Made by a program: the position numbers and the translations under genes. The notes beneath the pieces were generated by a model that saw nothing but the letters and a program-made list of their open reading frames with translations, made no database searches and was not told the DNA's origin. 64,000 nt of DNA from positions 8,226,001 to 8,290,000 of the forward strand of contig NZ_JASTWJ010000001.1 of the NCBI RefSeq assembly GCF_030499515.1, written 5' to 3'. Below are positions 27,266-37,195 of the stretch, piece by piece; position 1 is the first letter of the stretch; each line of letters begins with the position of its first letter. This DNA is from Streptomyces sp. DT2A-34 (GTDB lineage: Bacteria; Actinomycetota; Actinomycetes; Streptomycetales; Streptomycetaceae).

Positions 27266-27844
27266 GTGCAGCAATCCGCCGTCCCGGAACTGGCACACAC
27301 CCACACCCGGCCGATCCACTGGCTCGCCACCGCCACAGCCCTCGCCGGTGTCGTAGCGCTCTCCTCGGTCCTGCAACCCAACTCGGCGACGGCGGCCCAG
27401 ACAGCCGGACCGGAAGCGAGGAACGCCCCCGCGGCCACCACACCCCCCGACCCCACGAGCGTCGACTTCCCGCTCGAATGCGGGCCGGTGAAGGCCGTCG
27501 TGGTCAAGAAGGCCACAGGAGACCTGGACGGTGACGGCAGCCCCGAAACCGTGGCCGTCGTCCACTGCGACTCACCCATGGGCACCCCGCCCGACGGCCT
27601 CTACGTCCTCACCCGGGCCACCGAAACCGCCACGCCCCGCCTCATCGCGACCCTCATCAACCCGAAGGACAACATCACCGTCAGTGACGTCGCCGTCAGT
27701 GACGGAGCCGTCGTCACCGACCTGCTCGGCTACTCGTCAACCGACGTACCGCGCTGCTGCCCCGACGTGAAGAAGAGCGCGAAGTGGCAGTGGAAGAACG
27801 GCGCGTTCGTCCGCTCGACACCCGCCGGCGCCCACAGTGTCTGA
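27266..27844 (+). CDS. Secreted protein of unknown function
   Basis: This 192-residue protein starts at GTG 27266 (AGGAGA 8 nt upstream). A hydrophobic segment, HWLATATALAGVVALSSVL, precedes an Ala-rich cleavage-like region (SATAAQTAG), which suggests export. The mature part contains GDLDGDGSPETVAVVHC, an FG-GAP/VCBS-like calcium-loop pattern, and three further Cys including RCCPDV. No specific family was recognised. It lies between the trmI terminator and the convergent ferredoxin gene. No clear terminator separates those two. Confidence 0.75.
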   Translation: MQQSAVPELAHTHTRPIHWLATATALAGVVALSSVLQPNSATAAQTAGPEARNAPAATTPPDPTSVDFPLECGPVKAVVVKKATGDLDGDGSPETVAVVHCDSPMGTPPDGLYVLTRATETATPRLIATLINPKDNITVSDVAVSDGAVVTDLLGYSSTDVPRCCPDVKKSAKWQWKNGAFVRSTPAGAHSV

Positions 27845-27902
27845 CCCATGCCACCGGCACGTGTGAGAAATCAGACAGTCGTAACACCCCGTATATGCAA
27901 GG

Positions 27903-28208
27903 TCACTCGGCGTCCGGACCGTACACCTCGACCTTGTCCGAAACGCGACGCACATGGATGCAGTCACCCGGACACTCCTTCGCCGAGTCCACCACATCCG
28001 TGAGAAGCGGCAACGGCACAGGCGTTGTGGCCCCCTTGGCCTGCAACAGCTCGTCCTCACCGCTCTTCACATAGGCCAGACCGTCGATGTCCAGCTCGAA
28101 CACCTCGGGCGCGTACTGGGCGCAGATGCCGTCACCAGTACAGAGATCCTGGTCGATCCAGACCTCCAGCGCCTCACTGTCGACCCCGGCCGCCTGCTCC
28201 ACGCTCAT
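27903..28208 (-). CDS. Ferredoxin with one Fe-S cluster
   Basis: This protein of about 100 residues has CTGDGICAQYAPEVFELD near the N-terminus and KECPGDCIHV near the C-terminus. The C-x2-D-x2-C arrangement, with Asp in place of a Cys, fits a 3Fe-4S or Asp-ligated 4Fe-4S ferredoxin. Between the motifs is an insertion that includes PVPLPLLTDVVDSA. ATG 28208 is only 2 nt from AGGAG, whereas GTG 28202 lies 8 nt from it and may be the true start. It is divergent from arc. The redox partner is unknown. Confidence 0.85.
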   Translation of the reverse strand: MSVEQAAGVDSEALEVWIDQDLCTGDGICAQYAPEVFELDIDGLAYVKSGEDELLQAKGATTPVPLPLLTDVVDSAKECPGDCIHVRRVSDKVEVYGPDAE

Positions 28209-28453
28209 CTCTCCTGCCGTTTGCTACGCCGAGCCGCACGGGAATCCGGCCAGCTCTGACGGGTGTTGAACGCTTCGACCCTACCTCCGGCGGCTTTCCA
28301 ATCATGTTCGGTGGGTATTCCCCTGGCGTGAGGGAGAGCGCAAGGGTGAAGATCGGACACACCTCGACAGTCTTTGTGATCTAGGGGTTTCAATCGACAC
28401 CCACCCAGGTAGGGTCTGGAAGCGTCCAGCTCCCCTTGGAGGAGGTGAGGACC

Positions 28454-30220
28454 GTGGCAGCCCACGACGACGACATGAACCGCGGCATCCGCCCGGGACG
28501 CGGGTCCGACGACCCGGCCGGGCAGATTGCCTACCTTGAGCAGGAGATCGCCGTCCTGCGACGCAAGCTCGCCGACTCTCCGCGACACACGAGGATTCTC
28601 GAAGAGCGGATCGTCGAGCTGCAGACCAACCTGGCCGGCGTCTCCGCACAGAACGAGCGACTTGCCAACACGCTCCGTGAGGCCCGCGACCAGATCGTGG
28701 CCCTCAAGGAAGAAGTCGACCGGCTCGCACAGCCACCGGCCGGCTTCGGTGTCTTCCTGCAAGCCAACGACGACGGCACCGCCGACATCTTCACCGGAGG
28801 TCGCAAACTCCGCGTGAACGTCAGCCCGAGCGTCGAACTCGACGACCTCAGGCGCGGCCAGGAGCTGATGCTCAACGAAGCACTCAACGTGGTCGAAGCC
28901 ATGGAGTACGAGAGCGTCGGCGACATCGTCACCCTCAAGGAGATCCTCGAGGACGGCGAACGCGCCCTCGTGGTCGGGCACACCGACGAGGAACGGGTGG
29001 TACGGCTCGCCGAGCCGCTGCTGGACGTCACCATCCGCCCCGGCGACGCCCTCCTGCTCGAACCCCGCTCCGGCTACGTCTACGAGGTCGTGCCGAAGAG
29101 CGAGGTCGAGGAACTCGTCCTCGAAGAAGTACCCGACATCGGCTACGAGCAGATCGGCGGCCTGGGCAACCAGATCGAAATGATCCGCGACGCAGTCGAG
29201 CTCCCGTACCTCTACCCCGACCTGTTCAAGGAGCACGAACTGCGCCCACCCAAGGGCGTCCTCCTGTACGGGCCCCCCGGATGCGGCAAGACACTCATCG
29301 CCAAGGCCGTCGCCAACTCGCTGGCCAAAAAGGTCGCCGAAGTCACCGGCCAAGCCCAGGGCAAGAGCTTCTTCCTCAACATCAAGGGCCCCGAGCTCCT
29401 CAACAAATACGTCGGCGAAACCGAACGACAGATCCGCCTCGTCTTCCAGCGAGCCCGCGAAAAGGCCAGCGAGGGCACACCCGTCATCGTCTTCTTCGAC
29501 GAGATGGAATCTCTCTTCCGCACCCGCGGATCCGGCGTCAGCTCGGACGTGGAAAACACCATCGTCCCCCAGCTGCTCGCCGAGATCGACGGCGTGGAAG
29601 GCCTGCAGAACGTGGTCGTCATCGGCGCCTCCAACCGCGAGGACATGATCGACCCCGCCATCCTGCGCCCCGGCCGCCTCGACGTGAAAATCAAGATCGA
29701 GCGGCCCGACGCCGAAGCCGCCAAGGACATCTTCGGCAAGTACCTCACCGAGCGCCTCCCCCTCCACCCCGAGGACGTCGGCGAGCACAGCGGTGACAAG
29801 TCGACGACGGTCCAGAGCATGATCCAGACCGCCGTCGAGCAAATGTACGCAGAATCCGAGGAAAACCGCTTCCTGGAAGTCACCTACGCCAACGGCGACA
29901 AGGAAGTCCTCTACTTCAAGGACTTCAACTCCGGCGCCATGATCGAAAACATCGTGGGCCGCGCCAAGAAAATGGCGATCAAGGACTTCCTCGAACACAA
30001 CCAAAAGGGCCTCCGCGTCGCCCACCTCCTCCAGGCATGCGTGGACGAGTTCAAGGAGAACGAGGACCTGCCCAACACCACCAACCCGGACGACTGGGCC
30101 CGAATCTCCGGAAAGAAGGGCGAACGGATCGTCTACATCCGCACCCTCATCACCGGAAAGCAGGGCGCAGACACCGGACGCTCCATCGACACGGTGGCAA
30201 ACACCGGTCAGTACCTGTAA
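28454..30220 (+). CDS. arc: Proteasome-associated AAA ATPase ARC (Mpa)
   Basis: ARC is a 588-residue hexameric unfoldase that recognises pupylated proteins and feeds them to the 20S proteasome. It has an N-terminal coiled coil (residues about 18-80) that binds Pup, tandem OB folds, then an AAA domain: Walker [14 protein letters not shown], Walker [13 protein letters not shown], and arginine-finger region RPGRLDVKI. The C-terminus ends NTGQYL, with the penultimate Tyr that docks into the proteasome alpha ring. GTG 28454 gives the 588 residues I recall for S. coelicolor ARC; GGAGG lies 8 nt upstream. TAGGGT at 28410-28415 is a -10 candidate. Confidence 0.96.
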   Translation: MAAHDDDMNRGIRPGRGSDDPAGQIAYLEQEIAVLRRKLADSPRHTRILEERIVELQTNLAGVSAQNERLANTLREARDQIVALKEEVDRLAQPPAGFGVFLQANDDGTADIFTGGRKLRVNVSPSVELDDLRRGQELMLNEALNVVEAMEYESVGDIVTLKEILEDGERALVVGHTDEERVVRLAEPLLDVTIRPGDALLLEPRSGYVYEVVPKSEVEELVLEEVPDIGYEQIGGLGNQIEMIRDAVELPYLYPDLFKEHELRPPKGVLLYGPPGCGKTLIAKAVANSLAKKVAEVTGQAQGKSFFLNIKGPELLNKYVGETERQIRLVFQRAREKASEGTPVIVFFDEMESLFRTRGSGVSSDVENTIVPQLLAEIDGVEGLQNVVVIGASNREDMIDPAILRPGRLDVKIKIERPDAEAAKDIFGKYLTERLPLHPEDVGEHSGDKSTTVQSMIQTAVEQMYAESEENRFLEVTYANGDKEVLYFKDFNSGAMIENIVGRAKKMAIKDFLEHNQKGLRVAHLLQACVDEFKENEDLPNTTNPDDWARISGKKGERIVYIRTLITGKQGADTGRSIDTVANTGQYL

Positions 30221-30230
30221 AAGGCAGGGC

Positions 30231-30263
30231 GGCTGCGGGTGCCCTCACCGGGTACCCGCAGCC
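30231..30263 (+). terminator. Hairpin after arc
   Basis: GGCTGCGGGT (30231-30240) pairs perfectly with ACCCGCAGCC (30254-30263), with CACTGCTTTCC downstream. It separates arc from dop. The rest of the 245-nt gap holds no supported gene. Confidence 0.65.
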
Positions 30264-30465
30264 CACTGCTTTCCAGGCCACGACCGGAACACGAGGCGTG
30301 CAAGGCAATGACGCAAATGATCTCCCCACCAGCGCAGAGGCGCTCTAGGCTCTTCCATACCGCCGAGTCGCGCAGTGCGGGGACGGGCACCGCACACGCA
30401 ACCGAGCGCCAGCGGTATCTGCGCGACGCCCACGACCGAGGGCGCCGCCGGGCAAGGAGGGCCGC

Positions 30466-31977
30466 ATGACCGTACGGCGAGTAATGGGCATCGAGACGGA
30501 GTACGGGATCTCCGTCCCCGGCCACCCCAACGCCAATGCCATGCTCACCTCATCCCAGATCGTCAACGCCTACGCGGCGGCGATGCACCGGGCCCGACGA
30601 GCCCGCTGGGACTTCGAGGAGGAGAACCCGCTGCGCGACGCGCGAGGCTTCGACCTCGCCCGCGAGGCCGCCGACTCCAGCCAGCTCACCGACGAGGACA
30701 TCGGCCTCGCCAACGTCATCCTCACCAACGGCGCGCGGCTCTACGTCGACCACGCACACCCCGAATACAGCGCACCCGAGGTCACCAACCCGCGCGACGC
30801 CGTCCTGTGGGACAAGGCCGGCGAACGCATCATGGCCGAAGCCGCCGAACGCGCCGCCCAGCTCCCCGGCGCCCAGCCCATCCACCTCTACAAGAACAAC
30901 ACCGACAACAAGGGCGCCTCCTACGGCACGCACGAGAACTACCTGATGAAGCGGGAAACCCCCTTCTCCGACATCGTGCGCCACCTCACGCCCTTCTTCG
31001 TCTCCCGCCAGGTCGTCACCGGAGCAGGCCGCGTCGGAATCGGTCAGGACGGCCACGAACACGGCTTCCAGCTCAGCCAGCGGGCCGACTACTTCGAGGT
31101 CGAGGTCGGGCTGGAGACCACTCTCAAGCGCCCGATCATCAACACCCGAGACGAGCCCCACGCCGACGCCGAGAAATACCGCCGCCTGCACGTGATCATC
31201 GGCGACGCCAACCTCTCCGAGATCTCGACGTACCTGAAACTGGGCACGACAGCCCTGGTCCTGTCGATGATCGAGGACAGCTTCATCGCGGTCGACCTGG
31301 CCGTCGACCAGCCCGTACGCACACTCCACCAGGTCTCGCACGACCCGTCCCTCAAGCGCCTGATCACGCTGCGTAGTGGCCGTACCCTGACGGCGGTCCA
31401 GCTCCAGATGGAGTACTACGAGCTCTCGCGCAAATACGTCGAGGAGCGCTTCGGTGCGGACGCGGACGAGCAGACCAAGGACGTCCTGTCCCGTTGGGAA
31501 GACACCCTGAACCGCCTGGAACGGGATCCGATGAGCCTGGCCGGCGAACTGGACTGGGTGGCCAAGCGAGAGCTCATGGAGGGCTACCGCCGCCGCGACG
31601 ACCTCGACTGGGACGCCGCCCGCCTCCACCTCGTCGACCTCCAGTACGCCGACGTACGCCCCGAGAAGGGCCTCTACAACCGCCTGGCGGCCCGCGGCCG
31701 CATGAAGCGCCTGCTGGACGAGACAGACGTCGAGAGGGCCAAGGCCAAGCCGCCGGAGGACACACGCGCGTACTTCCGCGGACGCTGCCTGGAGCAGTAC
31801 GCCGACGACGTCGCCGCGGCCTCCTGGGACTCGGTGATCTTCGACCTGCCCGGCCGGGACTCCCTCCAGCGCGTTCCAACCCTCGAACCGCTTCGCGGAA
31901 CGCGAAATCACGTCAAGGAGCTCCTGGACCGCTGCCGCACCGCGGAAGACCTGGTCAGGGTCCTGTCAGGCAACTGA
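30466..31977 (+). CDS. dop: Depupylase/Pup deamidase Dop
   Basis: Dop is a 503-residue glutamine synthetase-like enzyme that deamidates Pup and removes Pup from substrates. [12 protein letters not shown] is the N-terminal metal/ATP loop. [41 protein letters not shown] and [27 protein letters not shown] are shared with PafA. The segment about residues 40-80 ([20 protein letters not shown]) is the Dop-specific loop absent from PafA at 37196. The start is ATG 30466 with AAGGAGG upstream. Confidence 0.96.
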   Translation: MTVRRVMGIETEYGISVPGHPNANAMLTSSQIVNAYAAAMHRARRARWDFEEENPLRDARGFDLAREAADSSQLTDEDIGLANVILTNGARLYVDHAHPEYSAPEVTNPRDAVLWDKAGERIMAEAAERAAQLPGAQPIHLYKNNTDNKGASYGTHENYLMKRETPFSDIVRHLTPFFVSRQVVTGAGRVGIGQDGHEHGFQLSQRADYFEVEVGLETTLKRPIINTRDEPHADAEKYRRLHVIIGDANLSEISTYLKLGTTALVLSMIEDSFIAVDLAVDQPVRTLHQVSHDPSLKRLITLRSGRTLTAVQLQMEYYELSRKYVEERFGADADEQTKDVLSRWEDTLNRLERDPMSLAGELDWVAKRELMEGYRRRDDLDWDAARLHLVDLQYADVRPEKGLYNRLAARGRMKRLLDETDVERAKAKPPEDTRAYFRGRCLEQYADDVAAASWDSVIFDLPGRDSLQRVPTLEPLRGTRNHVKELLDRCRTAEDLVRVLSGN

Positions 31978-32175
31978 GGGTACTCGGGCGGTATCGATCG
32001 GACGTCCGCTGGGCAGGGTGGAAAACCCGGCGTCCGGGAATCATCGAGATGGCCCCCGTACGTTGGAGAAACTGCGGGGCCGATGTCAGACCCGGCTTGT
32101 AGGGTCTGATCATCACCGATCGGCAGGAAAGCCGACCTGTCGACCATGTCGGGCGAACTGAGCGGGGTGAGGGAT

Positions 32176-32394
32176 ATGGCAACCAAGGACACCGGCGGCG
32201 GACAGCAGAAGGCCACACGTTCCACTGAGGAGGTCGAGGAGCAGGCGGCGGAGACGCAGGCTTCTGAGGATCTCAAGGAGCGGCAAGAGAAGTTGTCGGA
32301 TGACGTGGACTCCGTCCTTGACGAGATTGACGACGTCTTGGAGGAGAATGCCGAGGACTTCGTGCGCTCATTCGTTCAAAAGGGTGGACAGTAG
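32176..32394 (+). CDS. pup: Prokaryotic ubiquitin-like protein Pup
   Basis: Pup is a 72-residue intrinsically disordered protein tag, highly charged and ending KGGQ. The terminal Gln must be deamidated by Dop before PafA can ligate it to lysines. The central part (LKERQEKLSDDVDSVLDEID) is the coiled-coil-forming segment bound by ARC. ATG 32176 is preceded by GGTGAGGG. A -10-like TAGGGT at 32100-32105 suggests a promoter separate from dop. The 198-nt gap upstream holds no gene. Confidence 0.97.
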   Translation: MATKDTGGGQQKATRSTEEVEEQAAETQASEDLKERQEKLSDDVDSVLDEIDDVLEENAEDFVRSFVQKGGQ

Positions 32395-32432
32395 GCCACT
32401 TTTCCCTTCGATTTGAAGGTGAACGGGGTGGA

Positions 32433-33029
32433 GTGGTGGTCGGCGAGTCGGAGATGAAGCGCTGCGTGCGGTGCGGCGAGTCCAAGCCGCGCGCAGCCTT
32501 CGGGTCCAAGCGCACGAACCTCGCCGGTTTGCAGCACCGTTGTCGTGATTGCGCTGCCGAGTCCGATCGGAAGCGGCAGCAGGCCATGGGTAGGACAGTC
32601 CCTGTTCGTGGGTCCGTCCCGGAGGGTTACAAGCACTGTCAAGGGTGCGGAGAGAGCAAGCCGCACTCGGACTGGCATCGGAAGGCCTCGGCCCCAGACG
32701 GGTTGGCGTCGCGTTGCAGGGCCTGTCGCGCCGTCGAAAACCATGCGGATCACCTGAGGCGTGAATACGGCATGACCGCAGCCGAGCGTGATCAGATGGT
32801 CGCCGTTCAACGGGGGCTCTGCGTGATCTGTCTCAAGGCCCCGGCCGTTCATGTGGATCACTGCCACAAGACGGGTAGGGTCCGTGGCGTACTGTGCTTC
32901 AACTGCAATTCCGGCCTCGGCCTGTTGAGGGATGACCCCGACGTGATCAACCGAGCTGCCGACTACCTGGAAGGAAACGCGTGGAAGCCAACACTCGTAG
33001 CACCGGGCGTCTACCAGCTGCCTTCCTGA
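32433..33029 (+). CDS. Endonuclease VII-like HNH nuclease in the proteasome operon
   Basis: This 198-residue protein begins with two zinc-finger-like repeats ([13 protein letters not shown]...CRDC and [13 protein letters not shown]...CRAC). A recombination endonuclease VII-type HNH core follows: [40 protein letters not shown]. Metal-binding Cys and the catalytic HVDHCH are intact. GTG 32433 is the longest start; ATG 32454 is possible. Its 3' end overlaps prcB by 49 nt in another frame. I recall a similar gene at this place in other Streptomyces. No role in protein degradation is known to me. Confidence 0.85.
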   Translation: MVVGESEMKRCVRCGESKPRAAFGSKRTNLAGLQHRCRDCAAESDRKRQQAMGRTVPVRGSVPEGYKHCQGCGESKPHSDWHRKASAPDGLASRCRACRAVENHADHLRREYGMTAAERDQMVAVQRGLCVICLKAPAVHVDHCHKTGRVRGVLCFNCNSGLGLLRDDPDVINRAADYLEGNAWKPTLVAPGVYQLPS

Positions 33030-33826
33030 CGCCTGGGTCGTCCTCGTTCATGGACTTTCTCTCGGAGCACCAGCCGGAGATGCTGCCCGGCAACCGTCAA
33101 CTCCCGCCCACCCAGGGTGTGATCGAGGCGCCGCATGGCACGACCATCGTCGCCACGACGTTCCCGGGGGGCGTGGTGCTCGCCGGTGACCGTCGCGCCA
33201 CGATGGGCAACGTCATCGCCCAGCGTGACATCGAGAAGGTCTTCCCGGCGGACGAGTACTCGGCCGTCGGTATCGCCGGTACCGCCGGTCTGGCCGTCGA
33301 GATGGTCAAGCTCTTCCAGTTGGAGCTGGAGCACTTCGAGAAGGTCGAGGGTGCGCAGCTGTCGCTGGAGGGTAAGGCGAACCGGCTGTCGACCATGATC
33401 CGGTCGAACCTGGGGATGGCGATGCAGGGGCTGGCGGTCGTGCCGCTCTTCGCGGGGTACGACGTCGACCGGGGGAAGGGGCGGATCTTCTCCTATGACG
33501 TGACCGGTGGTCGTTCCGAGGAGCAGGGTTACGCCGCGACCGGTTCGGGGTCGATCTTCGCGCGTGGCGCCATGAAGAAGCTCTACCGTGGCGACCTGAA
33601 CGAGGCCGAGGCCACGACGCTCGTGGTGCAGGCCCTGTATGACGCGGCTGACGACGACTCGGCGACCGGTGGTCCCGATGTCGCCCGCCGGATCTACCCG
33701 ATCGTCACCGTGATCACCGAGGACGGTTTCCGCCGGCTCGGCGATGAGGAGTCGTCCGAGATCGCCCGTTCCATTCTGGAGCGGCGTCTGGAGCAGCCCG
33801 ACGGCCCGCGGGCCGCGCTGCTGTAG
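32981..33826 (+). CDS. prcB: Proteasome beta subunit PrcB
   Basis: PrcB is the 281-residue catalytic subunit of the 20S proteasome. A 53-residue propeptide ends EAPHG, then the mature N-terminus TTIVATTF gives nucleophile Thr54. Catalytic partners are visible in GDRRATMGN and in the Lys of the IEKVF block; [14 protein letters not shown] and [12 protein letters not shown] are typical beta blocks. GTG 32981 lies inside the HNH gene, and its length equals what I recall for S. coelicolor PrcB. It is followed 60 nt later by prcA. Confidence 0.97.
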   Translation: MEANTRSTGRLPAAFLTPGSSSFMDFLSEHQPEMLPGNRQLPPTQGVIEAPHGTTIVATTFPGGVVLAGDRRATMGNVIAQRDIEKVFPADEYSAVGIAGTAGLAVEMVKLFQLELEHFEKVEGAQLSLEGKANRLSTMIRSNLGMAMQGLAVVPLFAGYDVDRGKGRIFSYDVTGGRSEEQGYAATGSGSIFARGAMKKLYRGDLNEAEATTLVVQALYDAADDDSATGGPDVARRIYPIVTVITEDGFRRLGDEESSEIARSILERRLEQPDGPRAALL

Positions 33827-33886
33827 GCGGCGGGTCGGTCTTATCAAGGTGATCCTGTGACTTCGACAGAAAGGGACGGATAACCG

Positions 33887-34657
33887 GTGTCGACGCCGTT
33901 CTATGTCTCACCCCAGCAGGCCATGGCCGATCGGGCGGAGTACGCCCGCAAGGGCATCGCCCGTGGCCGCAGCCTGGTCGTGCTGCAGTATGCCGATGGC
34001 ATTGTCTTCGTCGGCGAGAACCCGTCCCGCGCGCTGCACAAGTTCAGCGAGATCTATGACCGGATCGGCTTCGCGGCGGCCGGTAAGTACAACGAGTACG
34101 AGAATCTGCGGATCGGCGGTGTGCGGTATGCCGATCTTCGTGGTTACACCTATGACCGTGATGACGTGACCGCTCGTGGTCTGGCCAACGTCTATGCCCA
34201 GACGTTGGGCACGATCTTCTCTTCCGCGGCGGAGAAGCCGTATGAGGTGGAGTTGGTCGTTGCCGAGGTGGGTGAGACGCCGGAGGGTGACCAGATCTAT
34301 CGGCTGCCGCATGACGGCTCGATCGTGGACGAGCACGGCTCGGTCGCGGTCGGCGGTAATGCCGAGTTGATCAGTAATTATCTGGATCAGCGTCATCAGG
34401 ACGGTATGAGTCTGGCCGAGGCTCTGAAGCTGGCGGTCCAGGCGCTGTCGCGTGAGTCGAACGGCACTCAGCGGGAGATTCCCGCGGAGCGGCTGGAGGT
34501 CGCGGTGCTGGACCGTACGCGTCCGCAGTCGCGGAAGTTCAAGCGCATCGTCGGTCGTCAGCTGGCTCGGCTGTTGGAGGTGGGCGGAGCGTCCACCGAG
34601 GCCGAGAGTGCGGACGGTGCGGAGGATTCCGAGGAGTCCGGCGGTTCCGAGGAGTAG
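33887..34657 (+). CDS. prcA: Proteasome alpha subunit PrcA
   Basis: PrcA is a 256-residue subunit that forms the outer rings and gate of the 20S core. The N-terminus [27 protein letters not shown] is the gating/H0 region, and [29 protein letters not shown] is a conserved alpha-type stretch. The C-terminal 30 residues are acidic and Ser-rich ([17 protein letters not shown]). It starts at GTG 33887. It is the last gene of the pup-HNH-prcB-prcA unit and is followed by a strong hairpin. Confidence 0.97.
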   Translation: MSTPFYVSPQQAMADRAEYARKGIARGRSLVVLQYADGIVFVGENPSRALHKFSEIYDRIGFAAAGKYNEYENLRIGGVRYADLRGYTYDRDDVTARGLANVYAQTLGTIFSSAAEKPYEVELVVAEVGETPEGDQIYRLPHDGSIVDEHGSVAVGGNAELISNYLDQRHQDGMSLAEALKLAVQALSRESNGTQREIPAERLEVAVLDRTRPQSRKFKRIVGRQLARLLEVGGASTEAESADGAEDSEESGGSEE

Positions 34658-34705
34658 CGCCGATCTCACCCGGTGACCTCGCTCGCCGACTTCGCTTCGC
34701 CCGTA

Positions 34706-34739
34706 CTGTGCCCCGGCCGCCTGCTCGGCCGGGGCACAG
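34706..34739. terminator. Terminator between prcA and the LacI gene
   Basis: A perfect 14-bp stem, CTGTGCCCCGGCCG (34706-34719) with CGGCCGGGGCACAG (34726-34739), 6-nt loop, between convergent genes. Confidence 0.85.
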
Positions 34740-34756
34740 GGCGTTGATAGTGGCGT

Positions 34757-35773
34757 TCAGGGCGTGCTGGGTGGCGCTGTGGAGGCCCGTACGACGAGCT
34801 GGACCGGGATGTCGCCGGCGTCGGGCTCGCGGCCTTCCAGGACCGCCAGGAGGGCTTGCATGCCGCGTTCTCCGAAGAGTTCGGCGTCCAGTCGTACGGT
34901 GGTGAGTTCCGGGTCGATGGCGGTGGCGAGGGCGAGGTCGTCGAGGCCGGTGACGGAGATGTCGTCGGGGATGCGCAGGCCGAGGCGGCGTGCGGCCTTG
35001 TAGGCGCCGGCGGCGAGTTTGTCGTCGTCGCAGATGATCGCGGTGGGGCGGGGGCCCTTGGCGGAGAGTGCGGTTTCGGCTGCGGTGCGGGCGCCTTCGA
35101 TGGAGATGGGCGCGCGGATCGTGAGCAGGGACGTGCCGGGGACCTCGCCGATGCGTGCGGCGAGTTCGCGCGCGCGTACGTCGAAGGTCCAGGAGGGCAC
35201 GTCGGCGGCGAGGTGCAGGATGCGGCGGTGGCCGAGGGTGAGCAGGTGTTCGGTGACTTGGCGGATGCCGTCGGTGATGTCGAGGTTGACGGTGGCGGCG
35301 CCGAGGCTGCCTTTGGGGTCGCTGTCCAGCATGACGAGGGGGAGCTGGTCGCCGCGGATGGCGGTGAGGGCGTCGGCGGCCATGGAGGAGGCGATGACGC
35401 CGTCGAGGGCGGCTTGGGCGGAGGCGAAGGGGTCGCGGGCGGGGCCGATGCCTTCGGGGGAGGGGTAGAGGACGACGCCGAAGCCGTTCTGGGCGGCGAT
35501 GCGGGCGGCGCCGGTGTAGACGCCGGCGAAGAACTCGGTCGTGAGGGCGGGGACGACGAGGAGGACGGTTCGGGTGTGGCCGAGGCGGAGGTTGCGGGCG
35601 GCGAGGTTGGGTCGGTAGCCGAGGTCGCGGGCGGCCGTGCGGACGCGTTCGGCTGTGGTCTCGGAGACGCGTCCGCGCCATTTGTCGCCGAGTACGAGGG
35701 AGACCGCGGCTTGGGAGACGCCTGCGGCCTGGGCGACGTCTCGGCTGGTGGGGCGGGTGCTGCCGTGTGCCAC
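34757..35773 (-). CDS. LacI-family transcriptional regulator
   Basis: This 338-residue regulator has the LacI HTH at its N-terminus (PTSRDVAQAAGVSQAAVSLVLG, hinge RVRTAARDLGYRPNLAARNLRLG). A periplasmic-binding-like effector domain follows, including GLDDLALATAIDPELTTVRLD and a C-terminal RASTAPPSTP. The start is GTG 35773; frames reaching to 36535 run through the MFS gene. It is divergent from the MFS transporter, with an inverted repeat between them, so it probably controls that gene. The inducer is unknown. Confidence 0.9.
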   Translation of the reverse strand: MAHGSTRPTSRDVAQAAGVSQAAVSLVLGDKWRGRVSETTAERVRTAARDLGYRPNLAARNLRLGHTRTVLLVVPALTTEFFAGVYTGAARIAAQNGFGVVLYPSPEGIGPARDPFASAQAALDGVIASSMAADALTAIRGDQLPLVMLDSDPKGSLGAATVNLDITDGIRQVTEHLLTLGHRRILHLAADVPSWTFDVRARELAARIGEVPGTSLLTIRAPISIEGARTAAETALSAKGPRPTAIICDDDKLAAGAYKAARRLGLRIPDDISVTGLDDLALATAIDPELTTVRLDAELFGERGMQALLAVLEGREPDAGDIPVQLVVRASTAPPSTP

Positions 35774-35868
35774 CGTTCGCCTGCTTCCCTTCTCGTGGTC
35801 GTTGGCCTGTGGGCGGTTCGGCCCGGTGGCTCGCTGTTGTCGTCTGGACTCGTGAACAGCGCTCATGG

Positions 35869-35895
35869 TACGTATGACGACGGACGTTATACGTA
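35869..35895. promoter_or_regulatory. Operator candidate between LacI and MFS genes
   Basis: TACGTAT (35869-35875) and ATACGTA (35889-35895) form a perfect 7-bp inverted repeat with a 13-nt spacer. It lies 31 nt before the MFS start. The AT-rich arms stand out in this G+C-rich DNA and could also supply a -10. Confidence 0.55.
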
Positions 35896-35926
35896 AAACT
35901 TGAGCCAGCGGAGGGCGGCGCGGCTG

Positions 35927-37186
35927 ATGACCGGCGCATACGTGGAGATCCTCAGGGCGAGGCATGCCGCCCGGCTGCTGGCCGGCACGCTCACGGGGCG
36001 GCTGCCGAACGCCGTCGCCGCGATCGCGATCGTGTTGTTCGTGCGGGAGGAGGGCGGCTCGTACAGCCTGGCCGGCGGTCTGGCGGCCGTGTACGGGGTG
36101 GCGAACGCCGTGGGGCAGCCGGTGCTGGGCCGGCTGGTGGACCTGTACGGCCAGCCGCGGGTGCAGCTGCCCGCGGCGGTCGCCTCGGCCTTGGCGATGG
36201 CCGGGTTCGCCTTCGTGGGGATCGGACCGCTGCCGCTCGCGTACGCCGCGGTCGCGGCCGCCGGGCTGTTCACGCCGCCTCTGGAGGGTGGTCTGCGGGC
36301 GCTGTGGTCGTCGGTCCTCCACAGGGAGGATCAGGTGCACACGGCGTATGCCATGGACGCGGTGGCGCAGGAAGTCATGTTCACCGCCGGACCGTTGCTG
36401 CTGACGCTGGGCGCGTCGGTGTGGTCGGCGCAGGTGGCGCTGCTTCTGCTGAACGTGGTCGGGGTGCTGGGTGCTCTCTCGGTGGTCGTGTCGCCGCCTT
36501 CGCGCGCGTGGCGTTCGGAACCGCGTGAGGCGCACTGGCTGGGGGCGTTGCGTTCACGGGGGCTGCTCGCGTTGCTTGCCTCGTTCCTGTTCATCGGGAT
36601 GGCGCTCGGTTCGATCGCGGTGGCGGCCGTCTCGTACGCGGACGACCATGGTGGTGACGCGGTGTACGGCTGGCTGATGGCGGGTGTCGGGCTGGGTGCG
36701 CTGATCGGTGGCGTGGTGTACGGGGCGCGGCAGTGGGGTGGTGAGCCGGCGCGGCGACTGCGGCTGCTGGTGGCGCTTCTGGCGGTGTGTTACCTGCCGC
36801 TGATGCTGATGCCGGGTGCGGTCGTGATGACGCTGCTGGCCGTGCTCGCGGGGGTGTTCCTCGCGCCGTGCATCGCCTGTGCGTTCGTGCTGGTCGACCG
36901 GCATGCGCCGCGCGGTACGGTCACCGAGGCGTTCTCCTGGCTGGTGACGACGTTCACGGTGGGCGCGTCGGTCGGAACGGGTGTGGCGGGGCCGGTCGTC
37001 GAGGCGGGCGGGGCTCTGTGGGGGTTTGCCGTGCCGAGTGCCGCTGGGGCCGTGTCGTTGCTGGTCCTGCTGGCCACGGGGCGGGTCCTCGCAGCTCCCG
37101 TGAGGGGTGCGGTGGTTGCGTCTTCATCGGAAAATGATCCAAACCGTGCCGTCGAACCCCGTTTCAGCTCGGGGGATCGGGCGTAA
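35927..37186 (+). CDS. MFS transporter
   Basis: This 419-residue protein has about 12 hydrophobic helices and the MFS loop signature GRLVDLYGQPRVQL between helices 2 and 3. A central hydrophilic loop (SPPSRAWRSEPREAHW) divides the halves. The start is ATG 35927; TTG 35900 is an in-frame alternative. The substrate is unknown, and an efflux role is plausible given the divergent LacI regulator. Its last codons contain the -10 region for pafA. Confidence 0.85.
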   Translation: MTGAYVEILRARHAARLLAGTLTGRLPNAVAAIAIVLFVREEGGSYSLAGGLAAVYGVANAVGQPVLGRLVDLYGQPRVQLPAAVASALAMAGFAFVGIGPLPLAYAAVAAAGLFTPPLEGGLRALWSSVLHREDQVHTAYAMDAVAQEVMFTAGPLLLTLGASVWSAQVALLLLNVVGVLGALSVVVSPPSRAWRSEPREAHWLGALRSRGLLALLASFLFIGMALGSIAVAAVSYADDHGGDAVYGWLMAGVGLGALIGGVVYGARQWGGEPARRLRLLVALLAVCYLPLMLMPGAVVMTLLAVLAGVFLAPCIACAFVLVDRHAPRGTVTEAFSWLVTTFTVGASVGTGVAGPVVEAGGALWGFAVPSAAGAVSLLVLLATGRVLAAPVRGAVVASSSENDPNRAVEPRFSSGDRA

Positions 37187-37195
37187 TGTTCAGTC

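Noticed and set aside
30239..30469. Small plus-strand ORF between arc and dop
   Set aside because: It overlaps the arc terminator hairpin, has an Arg-rich composition and no ribosome site.
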